This document shows positions 16,825-24,078 of a stretch of 64,000 nt of DNA, piece by piece. The translations under genes were made by a program, and so were the position numbers. The notes beneath the pieces were generated by a model that saw only the letters and a list, made by a program, of their open reading frames with translations, was not told where the DNA came from and did no database searches. The first letter of the stretch is position 1. Each line of letters opens with the position of its first letter. Origin of the DNA: Rhodococcus sp. G-MC3 (GTDB taxonomy: Bacteria > Actinomycetota > Actinomycetes > Mycobacteriales > Mycobacteriaceae); contig NZ_JASISW010000012.1 of NCBI RefSeq assembly GCF_030063335.1, positions 62,001-126,000 of the forward strand, read 5' to 3'.

Positions 16825-17754
16825 CTAGACCTTCACCTTGTCGCGAACGCGAGCATCGAGCAGTGCGTAACAGGCATCGATAGCGATGTTGAGAATGAAG
16901 ATGCTGACGGCGGTGAGCAATACGGCTGCCTGCAGAACCGCGAAGTCGCGCTGCAGAATCGCGTCGATCATCAGCTTGCCGATACCGGGCCATCCGAAGA
17001 TCGCCTCGACGACGACGGCTCCGTTGACCAGGCCGACCATGAGGTCACCGGCGACGGTGAGCGCGGGAGCGGCAGCGTTGCGAAGCGCGTGGTGGGTGAC
17101 CACGCGCAGGTCCCCCGCGCCCTTGCTGCGGGCGAGGCGAACGTACGGTGCGGACAGCGCCGAGACCATCGCGCCGCGGACCACCTGCGTCAGCACACCG
17201 AGTGGGCGGATCAGCAGGGTTGCGATGGGCAGGATCCACGAGAGCATGCCTGCGTCGACGCCCGAGGTGGGCAGCCAGCCGAACAGGATCGCGAACACAT
17301 AGACGCCCATGATCGCGAACCAGAAGTCAGGGATGCTTGCGGCCGTCATCGACAGCAGACTGGAGATTCGGTCGGCCAGCGAGTTCGGGCGGTACGCAGC
17401 CCAGCAGCCGATGACGATGGCGCCGACGATCGCGAGGAACATCGTCATGAAGGCGAGCTGCAGTGTCGCGGGGAAGGCGCGCAGTGCCATCGCCGACGCG
17501 GCTTCGCCTGTACGCAAGGAGGTTCCGAAGTCCAGATGGATGACGCCCTTGAAGTAATCGAGGAGCTGCGTCAGGAGCGGGTCGTCGAAACCGTTGCTCG
17601 CCCGGAACGCCTCACGCTGTGCCTGCGTCGCGGACTCCGGAAGGTACAGGCTGGTGGGATCACCGGTGAGGCGGGCGAGAAAGAAGACACCGATGAGAAC
17701 GACGAGAAGCGGGACAAGGCTGGTGTAGATCCGGCGACGAAGGAAACGGAACAT
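16825..17754 (-). CDS. Oligopeptide/dipeptide ABC transporter permease (DppB-like)
   Basis: This 309-residue permease begins with FRFLRRRIYTSLVPLLVVLIGVFFLARLTGDP, the typical DppB first helix. The EAA loop is around VRLARSKGAGDLRVVTHHALRNA. Six membrane helices are expected. It lies 40 bp downstream of the binding-protein gene and 11 bp upstream of the DppC gene in the same operon. Confidence 0.88.
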   Translation of the reverse strand: MFRFLRRRIYTSLVPLLVVLIGVFFLARLTGDPTSLYLPESATQAQREAFRASNGFDDPLLTQLLDYFKGVIHLDFGTSLRTGEAASAMALRAFPATLQLAFMTMFLAIVGAIVIGCWAAYRPNSLADRISSLLSMTAASIPDFWFAIMGVYVFAILFGWLPTSGVDAGMLSWILPIATLLIRPLGVLTQVVRGAMVSALSAPYVRLARSKGAGDLRVVTHHALRNAAAPALTVAGDLMVGLVNGAVVVEAIFGWPGIGKLMIDAILQRDFAVLQAAVLLTAVSIFILNIAIDACYALLDARVRDKVKV

Positions 17755-17794
17755 CTTCTCAACGCCTTCCGGTGAGTGATGTGGTCATGGTGCC

Positions 17795-19375
17795 TCAATC
17801 GGTTTCGGTGGGGTCGGCGTGAGTCATGGCTGCGAGATGCATCTCGTCGACGGTCGCGGAGTTCGGCGTGTAATCCACCGACGCGGATTTGGCGAGTACA
17901 CCGTTCATGTGTGCAATGAACGCCATCTGCATGATGTCCTTCGGCTCGTCGGCGAACAATTGTCCGTACGCCTCCTGACGTGCCTCACCGGTCTTCTCCC
18001 CGGCGTCGTTGACGCGCTCGTCGAATTCTGCTGTGCCGCCAGCGCTCTGGAATCCGTCACTGCGCATGTACTGGTCTGCGGTGAATGCCGCGTCCCCGGC
18101 CTGGTTGCCGTGCTGAATGATGAGTAGATATGGGCCTACATCGGGGAAAGGCCGTTCTTGGTATTCCGCGGTCCCGGCCGAGTCCGTCATCTCGATCGAG
18201 ACGTTCATGCCCAGTTCGGACAATGCGTTCTGGATGACCTCCAAGGTCTCGTTGACTTTGGGGAACTGCCCGGTTCGACCGATCATCCGAATCTCGGTGT
18301 CGACGGGAACTCCGTCGGCTCGCGCTTCGTCGATCAACTGCTGTGCCTTTTCCGGGTCGTATGGCCAGGGCTGCAGATCCTCGTTGAAACCGATGACGCC
18401 CTTGGAGATCAGTTGCTCCGCAGGCGTTCCCAGACCGCGGAACAGTGCCTTGACGATCCCGTTGCGGTTGATCGAATAGTTGATCGCCTGCCGCACGCGA
18501 ATGTCGTCGAGAGGTGGTTCCTCGAGTTGGATGCGCACGGCCGTGGTCTCGTTGTTCGGGTAGGCGACGCCGAGGTCGCCCGCCCCGTCCTCGGGCCCGA
18601 GGGATGTCGCGAGGTCGGCTTCGCCGTTGAGCACCATCGAGGCGCGGACGCTGCCCTCGCTACGCCACTGGTAATCGGCGCGTGAAAACTCGGGTGCCTC
18701 GCCCCAGTAGGTGTCGTTGCGGACGAGCGAGAGTCGCTGGCCGGCGTTCCAATAGTCGATCGCGTAGGGGCCAGTGCCGACGGGCTCCCGAACTCGTTCG
18801 GTCATGCTGGTGGTTCGCGGCACCATTTCGATGAAGGAAACACGCAGCGGCAGGATCGGGTCTGCCTCCGGTGATGCGACCGTCAGGGTGAGCGGGTCGA
18901 TCACTTGGACGTCGAGGTTGGCATCGCCGAACACGTAGCCCTCCACGTTGCACGCGAGGTCCGAATTGACGGTCCGTTCGATGGAGTGCGCCGCGTCTGC
19001 GGCTTCGAAAGGCGTGCCGTCGCTGAAGGTGACGCCGGGGTGAAGCTTGATCGTCCACTGCCGGTCGGAAGTCAGTTCCCACGAGTCTGCGAGCTTCGGT
19101 TCGAGATCGCCGGTGGCGGGATTGCGTTCCATGAGCGGCTCGGTGATGTTGGACCGGGTGACGACGCCAATCGCCGTCATCGACACGTCGCAGGCCTCTA
19201 GGGTCGGCGGTTCCTCTTGCAGCACGATGCGCAGCGTGTCAGCGCTTGCAGCATCACCGTGGTTCGAGTTCGCGACCGAGCAACTACTGACGATCAACGA
19301 AAAGCTAAGTGCGCCAGCGAGGATGATCGCTGCACGCTTGGTCTGTCCCTGCTGCACTGCTCGTGCAGGGCTCAT
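17795..19375 (-). CDS. Oligopeptide-type ABC substrate-binding lipoprotein (family 5)
   Basis: This 526-residue extracytoplasmic binding protein has a signal peptide ending in a VSSC lipobox with the lipid-bearing Cys at residue 32. The mature part has the family-5 layout, including LADSWELTSDRQWTIKLHPGVTFSDGTPFEAADAAHSIER. The start ATG at 19375 is supported by a GGAGG box five bases before it. It leads the five-gene transporter operon. Ligands of this family include peptides, nickel, opines and glycosides; no adjacent catabolic gene identifies this one. It is divergent from a 2-hydroxyacid dehydrogenase gene. Confidence 0.88.
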   Translation of the reverse strand: MSPARAVQQGQTKRAAIILAGALSFSLIVSSCSVANSNHGDAASADTLRIVLQEEPPTLEACDVSMTAIGVVTRSNITEPLMERNPATGDLEPKLADSWELTSDRQWTIKLHPGVTFSDGTPFEAADAAHSIERTVNSDLACNVEGYVFGDANLDVQVIDPLTLTVASPEADPILPLRVSFIEMVPRTTSMTERVREPVGTGPYAIDYWNAGQRLSLVRNDTYWGEAPEFSRADYQWRSEGSVRASMVLNGEADLATSLGPEDGAGDLGVAYPNNETTAVRIQLEEPPLDDIRVRQAINYSINRNGIVKALFRGLGTPAEQLISKGVIGFNEDLQPWPYDPEKAQQLIDEARADGVPVDTEIRMIGRTGQFPKVNETLEVIQNALSELGMNVSIEMTDSAGTAEYQERPFPDVGPYLLIIQHGNQAGDAAFTADQYMRSDGFQSAGGTAEFDERVNDAGEKTGEARQEAYGQLFADEPKDIMQMAFIAHMNGVLAKSASVDYTPNSATVDEMHLAAMTHADPTETD

Positions 19376-19611
19376 GGTGACCTCCAAGGGGAATGTGATG
19401 TGCGCCAGCTGTTGAGCGGCGCTCAAGTCTGTGACGGTAGACACACGGTAGGAGTGGTGGATTGCGCCGTCAACTGGGGTTACGGCCGTATTCGGGCAGT
19501 TCTGTGGGTCACAGTCGGTGATAATTACAACTTTGAATCACACTGGTGCACGTCTGACCTGGTGAAATGGGGCTCGAGTAGCCATGAAGGGTTCCCCTTT
19601 GACTGCATTGC

Positions 19612-19677
19612 AATGCCGTTTCGGTATCAATCCATGTTATTTACGTGTTGGACAGGTATCAAGAAGCGGCATAACGT
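19612..19677 (+). promoter_or_regulatory. Composite LysR-box promoter, copy 2 (2-hydroxyacid dehydrogenase)
   Basis: The order is AATGC-N7-GTATC (19612-19628), 19 bases, TTGGAC (19648-19653), 18 bases, TAACGT (19672-19677). The first half-site has A in place of the usual G. The rest of the 345-bp divergent gap (19376-19720) shows no ORF that looks real, and must also hold the promoter of the peptide-transporter operon. Confidence 0.72.
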
Positions 19678-19720
19678 ACTCGCAAACGCGCATGCGTCAC
19701 CGAGGGTGAGGAGATGGACG

Positions 19721-20716
19721 ATGACGACGATTGGCTCGGAGAAATCTGCAGGGGCGCAACGGGACTCGGTGGCAACCGGACGCGTCTTACGAGTGGGGCC
19801 GCTGAAGCCGTCGTTGATGGAGGCACTGGCCGCGAATTACGACGCGCTCGTGCTTCCGGACGGCGACGACCGCGCAGACTTCCTCGCTCTGCACGGTGAG
19901 TCGATCACTGCTGCCGTCACCTCCGGCCGCACCGGCGTCGATGCGCAGCTCATGGCCGAACTCCCCAACCTCGGCGCCATCGTCCACTTCGGCGTCGGGT
20001 ACGACACGACAGACGTCGACGCTGCGGTCGAGCGAGGCATCGGCGTCAGTAATACCCCGGATGTTCTGACGGACTGCGTTGCAGATCTGGCCATCGGCTT
20101 GTTGATCGACACTGTTCGTCAGGTGTCGTACAACGACCGGTACGTCCGTGAGGGCCGGTGGGTCTCCGAGGGAAACACGCAGCTTGCGCGTCAGGTCACC
20201 GGCATGCGAGTCGGGATCATCGGACTCGGGCGTATCGGCGGGGCAATTGCCGACCGGCTGAATGGTTTCCGCTGCCCCATCAGCTATCACAACCGCAACG
20301 AGATCGACGGCTCCCCATACACGTACGCGGCGACGCCGAAGGCTCTCGCGGGCGGCGTGGACGTGCTGATCGTGGCGGCGTCGGGCGGTGCGGGCACTCG
20401 CCACCTCGTCGACCGTGAGGTGCTCGACGCCCTCGGACCGCAGGGATACCTCATCAATGTGGCTCGCGGGAGCGTCGTGGACGAGGATGCTCTCGTGGAG
20501 ACGCTTTCCGGTGGCGGGCTCGCCGGGGCGGGCCTGGATGTTTTCGCCGGCGAACCGCTGGTGCCCGACGCATTGCTCGGTCTCGACAACGTCGTCCTGC
20601 TGCCACACGTGGGCAGCGCGACCGTCGAGACGCGTGCTGCCATGCAGGCGCTGACGCTGCAGAATCTCGACCAGTTCCTCGCCGACGGCACCCTGACGAC
20701 GCCGGTGACGCGATGA
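19721..20716 (+). CDS. D-isomer-specific 2-hydroxyacid dehydrogenase (glyoxylate/hydroxypyruvate reductase type)
   Basis: This 331-residue NAD(P)-dependent enzyme has a split catalytic domain around a Rossmann domain with GIIGLGRIGGAIADR. The three catalytic residues are visible: Arg in NVARGSVVDE, Glu in AGLDVFAGEP and His in LLPHVGSAT. The family reduces 2-oxoacids such as glyoxylate and hydroxypyruvate to D-hydroxyacids. The ATG at 19721 has GAGGAG seven bases upstream, whereas the open frame continues 168 codons further without similarity. Its promoter carries the aldarate-regulon element, so a role with a C3-C6 sugar-acid intermediate is likely. It overlaps the stress-protein gene by ATGA. 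Confidence 0.87.
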   Translation: MTTIGSEKSAGAQRDSVATGRVLRVGPLKPSLMEALAANYDALVLPDGDDRADFLALHGESITAAVTSGRTGVDAQLMAELPNLGAIVHFGVGYDTTDVDAAVERGIGVSNTPDVLTDCVADLAIGLLIDTVRQVSYNDRYVREGRWVSEGNTQLARQVTGMRVGIIGLGRIGGAIADRLNGFRCPISYHNRNEIDGSPYTYAATPKALAGGVDVLIVAASGGAGTRHLVDREVLDALGPQGYLINVARGSVVDEDALVETLSGGGLAGAGLDVFAGEPLVPDALLGLDNVVLLPHVGSATVETRAAMQALTLQNLDQFLADGTLTTPVTR

Positions 20717-21108
20717 GCGTCGTAGTCGGCTACTCGCCGACCGCCGAAGGTAAAGGCGCACTGCCCTTCGCGTTCGGGGAAGCCTTGCAGCGCGGAACCG
20801 ATCTGATCATCGTGGCCGAGGACGACAGTGCATCCGATGCCGGTTTCGACGCCGTGATCGAATCTGCGCGCGAAGAGGCAGGCGCCGCCGGTGTTGTGGT
20901 GCAGGTGCAGGACAACGAGAAGGGGCGCTCCCACGCCGACAATCTGATCGATCTGTCGTTCGGTGAAGGTGTTCAGCTTGTCGTGATCGGGATTCGTCGA
21001 CGATCTCCCGTCGGAAAGCTGTTCATGGGCAGTGTTTCTCAGCGGGTTCTACTCGAGGCCCAATGCCCGGTGGCCGCCGTCAAGCCGCCGGTGGGGTTGC
21101 CGAAGTAG
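20713..21108 (+). CDS. Universal stress protein (UspA family), single domain
   Basis: This 131-residue protein has the Usp fold: an initial VVVGYSPTAEGKGAL strand-loop, and a C-terminal GIRRRSPVGKLFMGSVSQRVLLEAQCPVAAVK with the G-x2-G-x9-GS/N-type ATP-binding pattern partly kept. It probably binds a nucleotide and acts as a regulator. It is translated from an ATGA overlap with the 2-hydroxyacid dehydrogenase gene and so falls under the same composite promoter, unusual company for a stress protein. Confidence 0.87.
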   Translation: MSVVVGYSPTAEGKGALPFAFGEALQRGTDLIIVAEDDSASDAGFDAVIESAREEAGAAGVVVQVQDNEKGRSHADNLIDLSFGEGVQLVVIGIRRRSPVGKLFMGSVSQRVLLEAQCPVAAVKPPVGLPK

Positions 21109-21122
21109 GTACCCTTGTCAAG

Positions 21123-21170
21123 ATCGAGGTTATGCGCGGATCTTTGTCGAATTCGATGCACAACCTCGAT
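21123..21170. terminator. Inverted repeat between convergent genes
   Basis: Nine-base arms (21123-21131 and 21162-21170) pair perfectly around a 30-base loop. The repeat lies between the Usp gene and the decayed dehalogenase-like gene. The long loop makes it a weaker terminator than the others in the window. Confidence 0.5.
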
Positions 21171-21179
21171 TTCGTCGTT

Positions 21180-21704
21180 TCAGGTCGTGTGCCAGCCGCG
21201 GATAGCGGCAACGAATTCCTCCGGTGCGTCCGACTCCATGTAGGTGCCTGCACCCTCGACGATCACGGTCTTGCGCTCGGGGAACGTCGCTTCCAGTCGT
21301 TCACGCTCTTGCGGGCGAAACGCGATATCCGCATCACCCCACACGATCAAGGTCGGTAGTTGGGCAAGGTCGGGGAGGCCCGCCTCCAGCGCGGTGAAGA
21401 ACTCTCGGCTGGCGAGTATCCGGCCGGGGAGCACGGCGGAGGCCTGTCGACGCTCCGGGGTGTCGAGAGCCAGCCTGTAGTGGGCCGTGTCCGGATTGGC
21501 GCCGGTCTCACATGCTTTCCAGTCGTCGCGCGATTCTAGCGCCGCCGCTCCTGGCCCAGCCGCATGCTCGACTCCGAGACCGGCACAATGCATGATGGTC
21601 CCAACGCATTTCGCAAATCGACGTTGATCAAATGACTGACCCGCTTGCTCAGAAACTTGATCGTTGGCGGGCTCGGAGCGGGCGCGTGGGCCGCGAGTGT
21701 CCAC
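21180..21704 (-). pseudogene. Decayed haloalkane-dehalogenase-like alpha/beta-hydrolase remnant
   Basis: Only the last 110 or so residues (about 21180-21520) resemble a real protein. They match the C-terminal third of haloalkane-dehalogenase-type hydrolases: YRLALDTPERRQASAVLPGRI, then LPTLIVWGDADIAFRPQERERLEATFP, then the terminal segment. The position that should hold the catalytic His (GAGH-Y) reads Gly-Ala-Gly-Thr-Tyr. The N-terminal domain with the nucleophile Asp is absent. Upstream the same frame reads unlike any hydrolase, and neighbouring frames hold short unmatched stretches, suggesting deletion plus frameshift. It is almost certainly non-functional as a hydrolase. Confidence 0.7.
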
Positions 21705-21773
21705 CGCAGGCGGGTGGCCGGACTGAGATCGAACTGCACGAGTATTTCCGTAAGTCGTTGAACTAAAACATGT

Positions 21774-22148
21774 TTAACACGTCCATGGGGGTGTTATGGT
21801 TCCGCCGTCGGCAGTGATGGCGGTCAAGCCCGCCGATGTCGTCACCCATAGCGAGGCGGTAGTGATACCCGGGTTGTCGAGCTGGACTGTCGCCGCCTCC
21901 GGAACCAACACAACATCTCCAAACGAGAGTTGAAATCGCTGCTCATCCAGGGTTATCGCGGGTGAACCCTGGAGCACGAGAAAGACTTCCTCGTGCGAGA
22001 CGGCATGCGGCGCACCGACAGTGCCGGGTCCGAGATCTGTGCGCCAAGCGCACAGCTGTCGACTGCCGAGGGAGGGAGCTACATAGGAGTGAAATTGTGT
22101 GCCGTGCAGTTGGTGGGTGCGATGGTCCCCACTTTTTCGGATCGGCAT
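21774..22148 (-). CDS. Small cupin protein
   Basis: This 124-residue single-domain cupin has motif 1 around HAVSHEEVFLVLQGSPAITLDEQ (His and Glu ligands) and motif 2 around FGDVVLVPEAATVQLDN, where the usual second His is not obvious. It may therefore bind metal weakly or act as a sensor. It is divergent from a MarR gene across 54 bp and is probably controlled by it. Confidence 0.78.
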   Translation of the reverse strand: MPIRKSGDHRTHQLHGTQFHSYVAPSLGSRQLCAWRTDLGPGTVGAPHAVSHEEVFLVLQGSPAITLDEQRFQLSFGDVVLVPEAATVQLDNPGITTASLWVTTSAGLTAITADGGTITPPWTC

Positions 22149-22172
22149 GTCGAGTTCCTTTCGTCAGTTCAA

Positions 22173-22196
22173 CTGTCTTAATTGGACAGGTAGGCT
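22173..22196. promoter_or_regulatory. MarR-type operator over a leaderless promoter
   Basis: An inverted repeat CTGTC-N7-GACAG (22173-22189) is followed at once by TAGGCT (22191-22196), six bases before the marR ATG. The operator therefore lies just upstream of the -10 box, where a bound repressor would block both the marR promoter and the divergent cupin gene. Absence of a Shine-Dalgarno sequence agrees with a leaderless transcript. Confidence 0.55.
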
Positions 22197-22202
22197 GACC
22201 AT

Positions 22203-22652
22203 ATGTCAAGGAACGAACCACGTGCCGATCTGCTGATGTTGCTGATGCGCAGCGCGTCAGCCCTTGCCGAGCAGATCAACGCTGCCGTCGTCGCGGATGG
22301 CCATCCGACGCTACGTCCGGCGCATGGTCTAGTACTTTTGCGAGTGACCGGCGACGGGGCAACCGTTAGCGAAATTGCCGCCTACCTGGGCATCACGAAA
22401 CAATCCGCAGCTGTGATCGTCGACGAGCTGGTCGCATCCGGGTACTTGAGCAAACACCCACACCCGTACGATCGCCGTTCGCAACTAGTGCGACTTACCT
22501 CCGCCGGTGCCGACGTGACCGCAGCAGCTACAGACGCAGCCCTCTTCCTTTGGAACGCAGCGAGCACGACGCTGGGTGCAGACACGATGGCATCGTTGGT
22601 GCACGCGCTCGAGGAGATTGGGAAAGGCGGCACACCACGCCCTGTCTGGTGA
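22203..22652 (+). CDS. MarR-family transcriptional regulator
   Basis: This 149-residue winged-helix protein has the MarR layout: a dimerisation helix at each end, a recognition helix around TVSEIAAYLGITKQSAAVIVDELVASGYL, and the wing HPYDRRSQLVRLT with its conserved Asp-Arg-Arg. It likely represses itself and the divergent cupin gene through the inverted repeat between them. The ligand is unknown. Confidence 0.88.
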   Translation: MSRNEPRADLLMLLMRSASALAEQINAAVVADGHPTLRPAHGLVLLRVTGDGATVSEIAAYLGITKQSAAVIVDELVASGYLSKHPHPYDRRSQLVRLTSAGADVTAAATDAALFLWNAASTTLGADTMASLVHALEEIGKGGTPRPVW

Positions 22653-22879
22653 TTCGAATAGGTTGCTCAGAACAGCTTTTCGCCTCTGTCGGATGCGCGG
22701 GGGCGACGCCACCAGTGTGTTGGCAATCGGCAATGGTGTCGATCTCCTGCAGCGTTGTCGATTCTGACTACGCCTCGTCACTTGAAGGCCATGCGTCACG
22801 ACGGATGCTCTACGCTCGGGCCGAGACGGTGTTTTCCTCTGCCGGGCGCCGACGGCATCGGTGATTGCGTCCATGATTG
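22653..22879. other. Gene-free gap
   Basis: The 227 bp between the convergent MarR and MerR-clamp genes contain no convincing ORF or hairpin that I can see. Confidence 0.5.
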
Positions 22880-23941
22880 TTATTCGCGGATCTCCCCGGG
22901 ACCTTCGGTAGGCATGGCGAGCGTGGTGAGATCGCCGTGGTCGGCGGACCGAATGGTCGCAGGCTGGTCGGGTGCGCGCAGGTCGATCAGGACGTCCGCT
23001 CCGATCGCGGTGCTGACAGCCGGGTACAGAGTTGTCATCTCGAACCAGATGTCGATCGGTGGGCCGGTCATGTGCGCTGGAAGGTCTATCTCGTTGTCCG
23101 CGAGCGTTATTGTGGACTCGCCGACGCGGAGCAGGATTTGATCGGCCGGGCATTCTTCCAACGCCCGGAGGAAGAAAGCCTTGGAGATCGCGACGCGAGT
23201 GGCCGCCGGCGGCAGGGCGTCGAGCATGAGCTTGTAGTCGGGGAAGGTTTCCGTCAGCAATCGGCAGCGGCGTGTACCGCGTTGTGCCATCTGGAAGTAG
23301 ACCTCGTGCTCGCCGGCGTCGATTCGGACCAGCGTGGACCGGCGAAGCTCAGCCAGGCAGCCTCGTAGATCGTCGGCGTCGATGGTTCCGGACCAGCTGT
23401 CGGCGGACTGATCGACGGGCTTCAGGGATCGCGTGGACAATCGATATCGGTCTGTCGCGGTCAAAGTTACTGTGCCGGTCTCTACTTCGAGGCGGATGCC
23501 ATTGAGGGCTGCCCTGCCCGGTTCATCCGTGGTGGCGGTCAGGATCTGCTCGATCGCGGCCGTCAGAACAGGTCCGCGCAGGGTGGTCACGTACTCGGTG
23601 GTCCTGGGATTCAGAGAGGCCTTGATGACCGCGGCCAGACGCCTAGCTTCGGCGGCGTCCTCGAGTACAGTGCCGACGTGTTCGTCGACGGCGCGGATGA
23701 TCTCGTTGCGGTCACTCTCGAGCGTGGTTTTGGCGGCGGTGAGCGGCATACTGATCTCGCGGAGCCGTCGGAGCAAGATTGCGCGATCGAGTTGATCTTC
23801 GCGATATAACCGATACCCGGTGGCCCGGTCGACCTCCGCCGGCGGTAGGAGCTCGCAATCGTCATAGAAGCGTAGAGCGCTCGTCGTCAGACCGCATTGT
23901 CGGGAGAAGGAACCGATCGACATCAACTCGGAATTGGGCAC
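22880..23941 (-). CDS. MerR-type DNA-binding domain fused to sliding-clamp (DnaN-like) domains
   Basis: This 353-residue fusion begins with a MerR helix-turn-helix and wing (residues 7-75: GSFSRQCGLTTSALRFYDDCELLPP, then TGYRLYREDQ). A short coiled linker follows (about 80-115). The rest resembles DNA polymerase III beta-clamp domains: residues 120-190 contain LNGIRLEVETGTVTLTATDRYRLSTR, the diagnostic clamp strand pattern, and a second clamp-like unit covers about 200-350. A complete clamp has three such domains per subunit, so this has about two. Similar fusions occur in other actinobacteria under the name DNA polymerase III beta-like MerR proteins. Its role is unknown; it may sense DNA metabolites or bind a clamp partner. 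It is divergent from an SOS-box HNH gene. Confidence 0.82.
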   Translation of the reverse strand: MPNSELMSIGSFSRQCGLTTSALRFYDDCELLPPAEVDRATGYRLYREDQLDRAILLRRLREISMPLTAAKTTLESDRNEIIRAVDEHVGTVLEDAAEARRLAAVIKASLNPRTTEYVTTLRGPVLTAAIEQILTATTDEPGRAALNGIRLEVETGTVTLTATDRYRLSTRSLKPVDQSADSWSGTIDADDLRGCLAELRRSTLVRIDAGEHEVYFQMAQRGTRRCRLLTETFPDYKLMLDALPPAATRVAISKAFFLRALEECPADQILLRVGESTITLADNEIDLPAHMTGPPIDIWFEMTTLYPAVSTAIGADVLIDLRAPDQPATIRSADHGDLTTLAMPTEGPGEIRE

Positions 23942-24029
23942 CTCGTCATCATCGGGCCTCGACCTACTCGAAGGTCAAGTGGTGCAGTGCTGCTGCATCC
24001 GGGCGGCCACGAGTTGCGCGGTTTCGGAA

Positions 24030-24045
24030 TCGAACTGGTGTTCGA
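24030..24045. promoter_or_regulatory. LexA SOS box
   Basis: TCGAACTGGTGTTCGA is an exact match to the actinobacterial LexA site TCGAAC-N4-GTTCGA. It lies 33 bp upstream of the HNH gene start and next to its TATGTT -10 box (24067-24072), which ends six bases before the ATG. It is also 88 bp upstream of the divergent MerR-clamp gene and could control both. Confidence 0.85.
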
Positions 24046-24078
24046 GTTTCTGTCGGTGGGTGCGGTTATGTTGATCGC

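Noticed and set aside
22182-22187. TTGGAC before the MarR gene as a possible sixth composite promoter
   Set aside because: It lies too close to the -10 box and no GATRC-N7-GYATC box is found 19 bases upstream; it is part of the MarR inverted repeat region.
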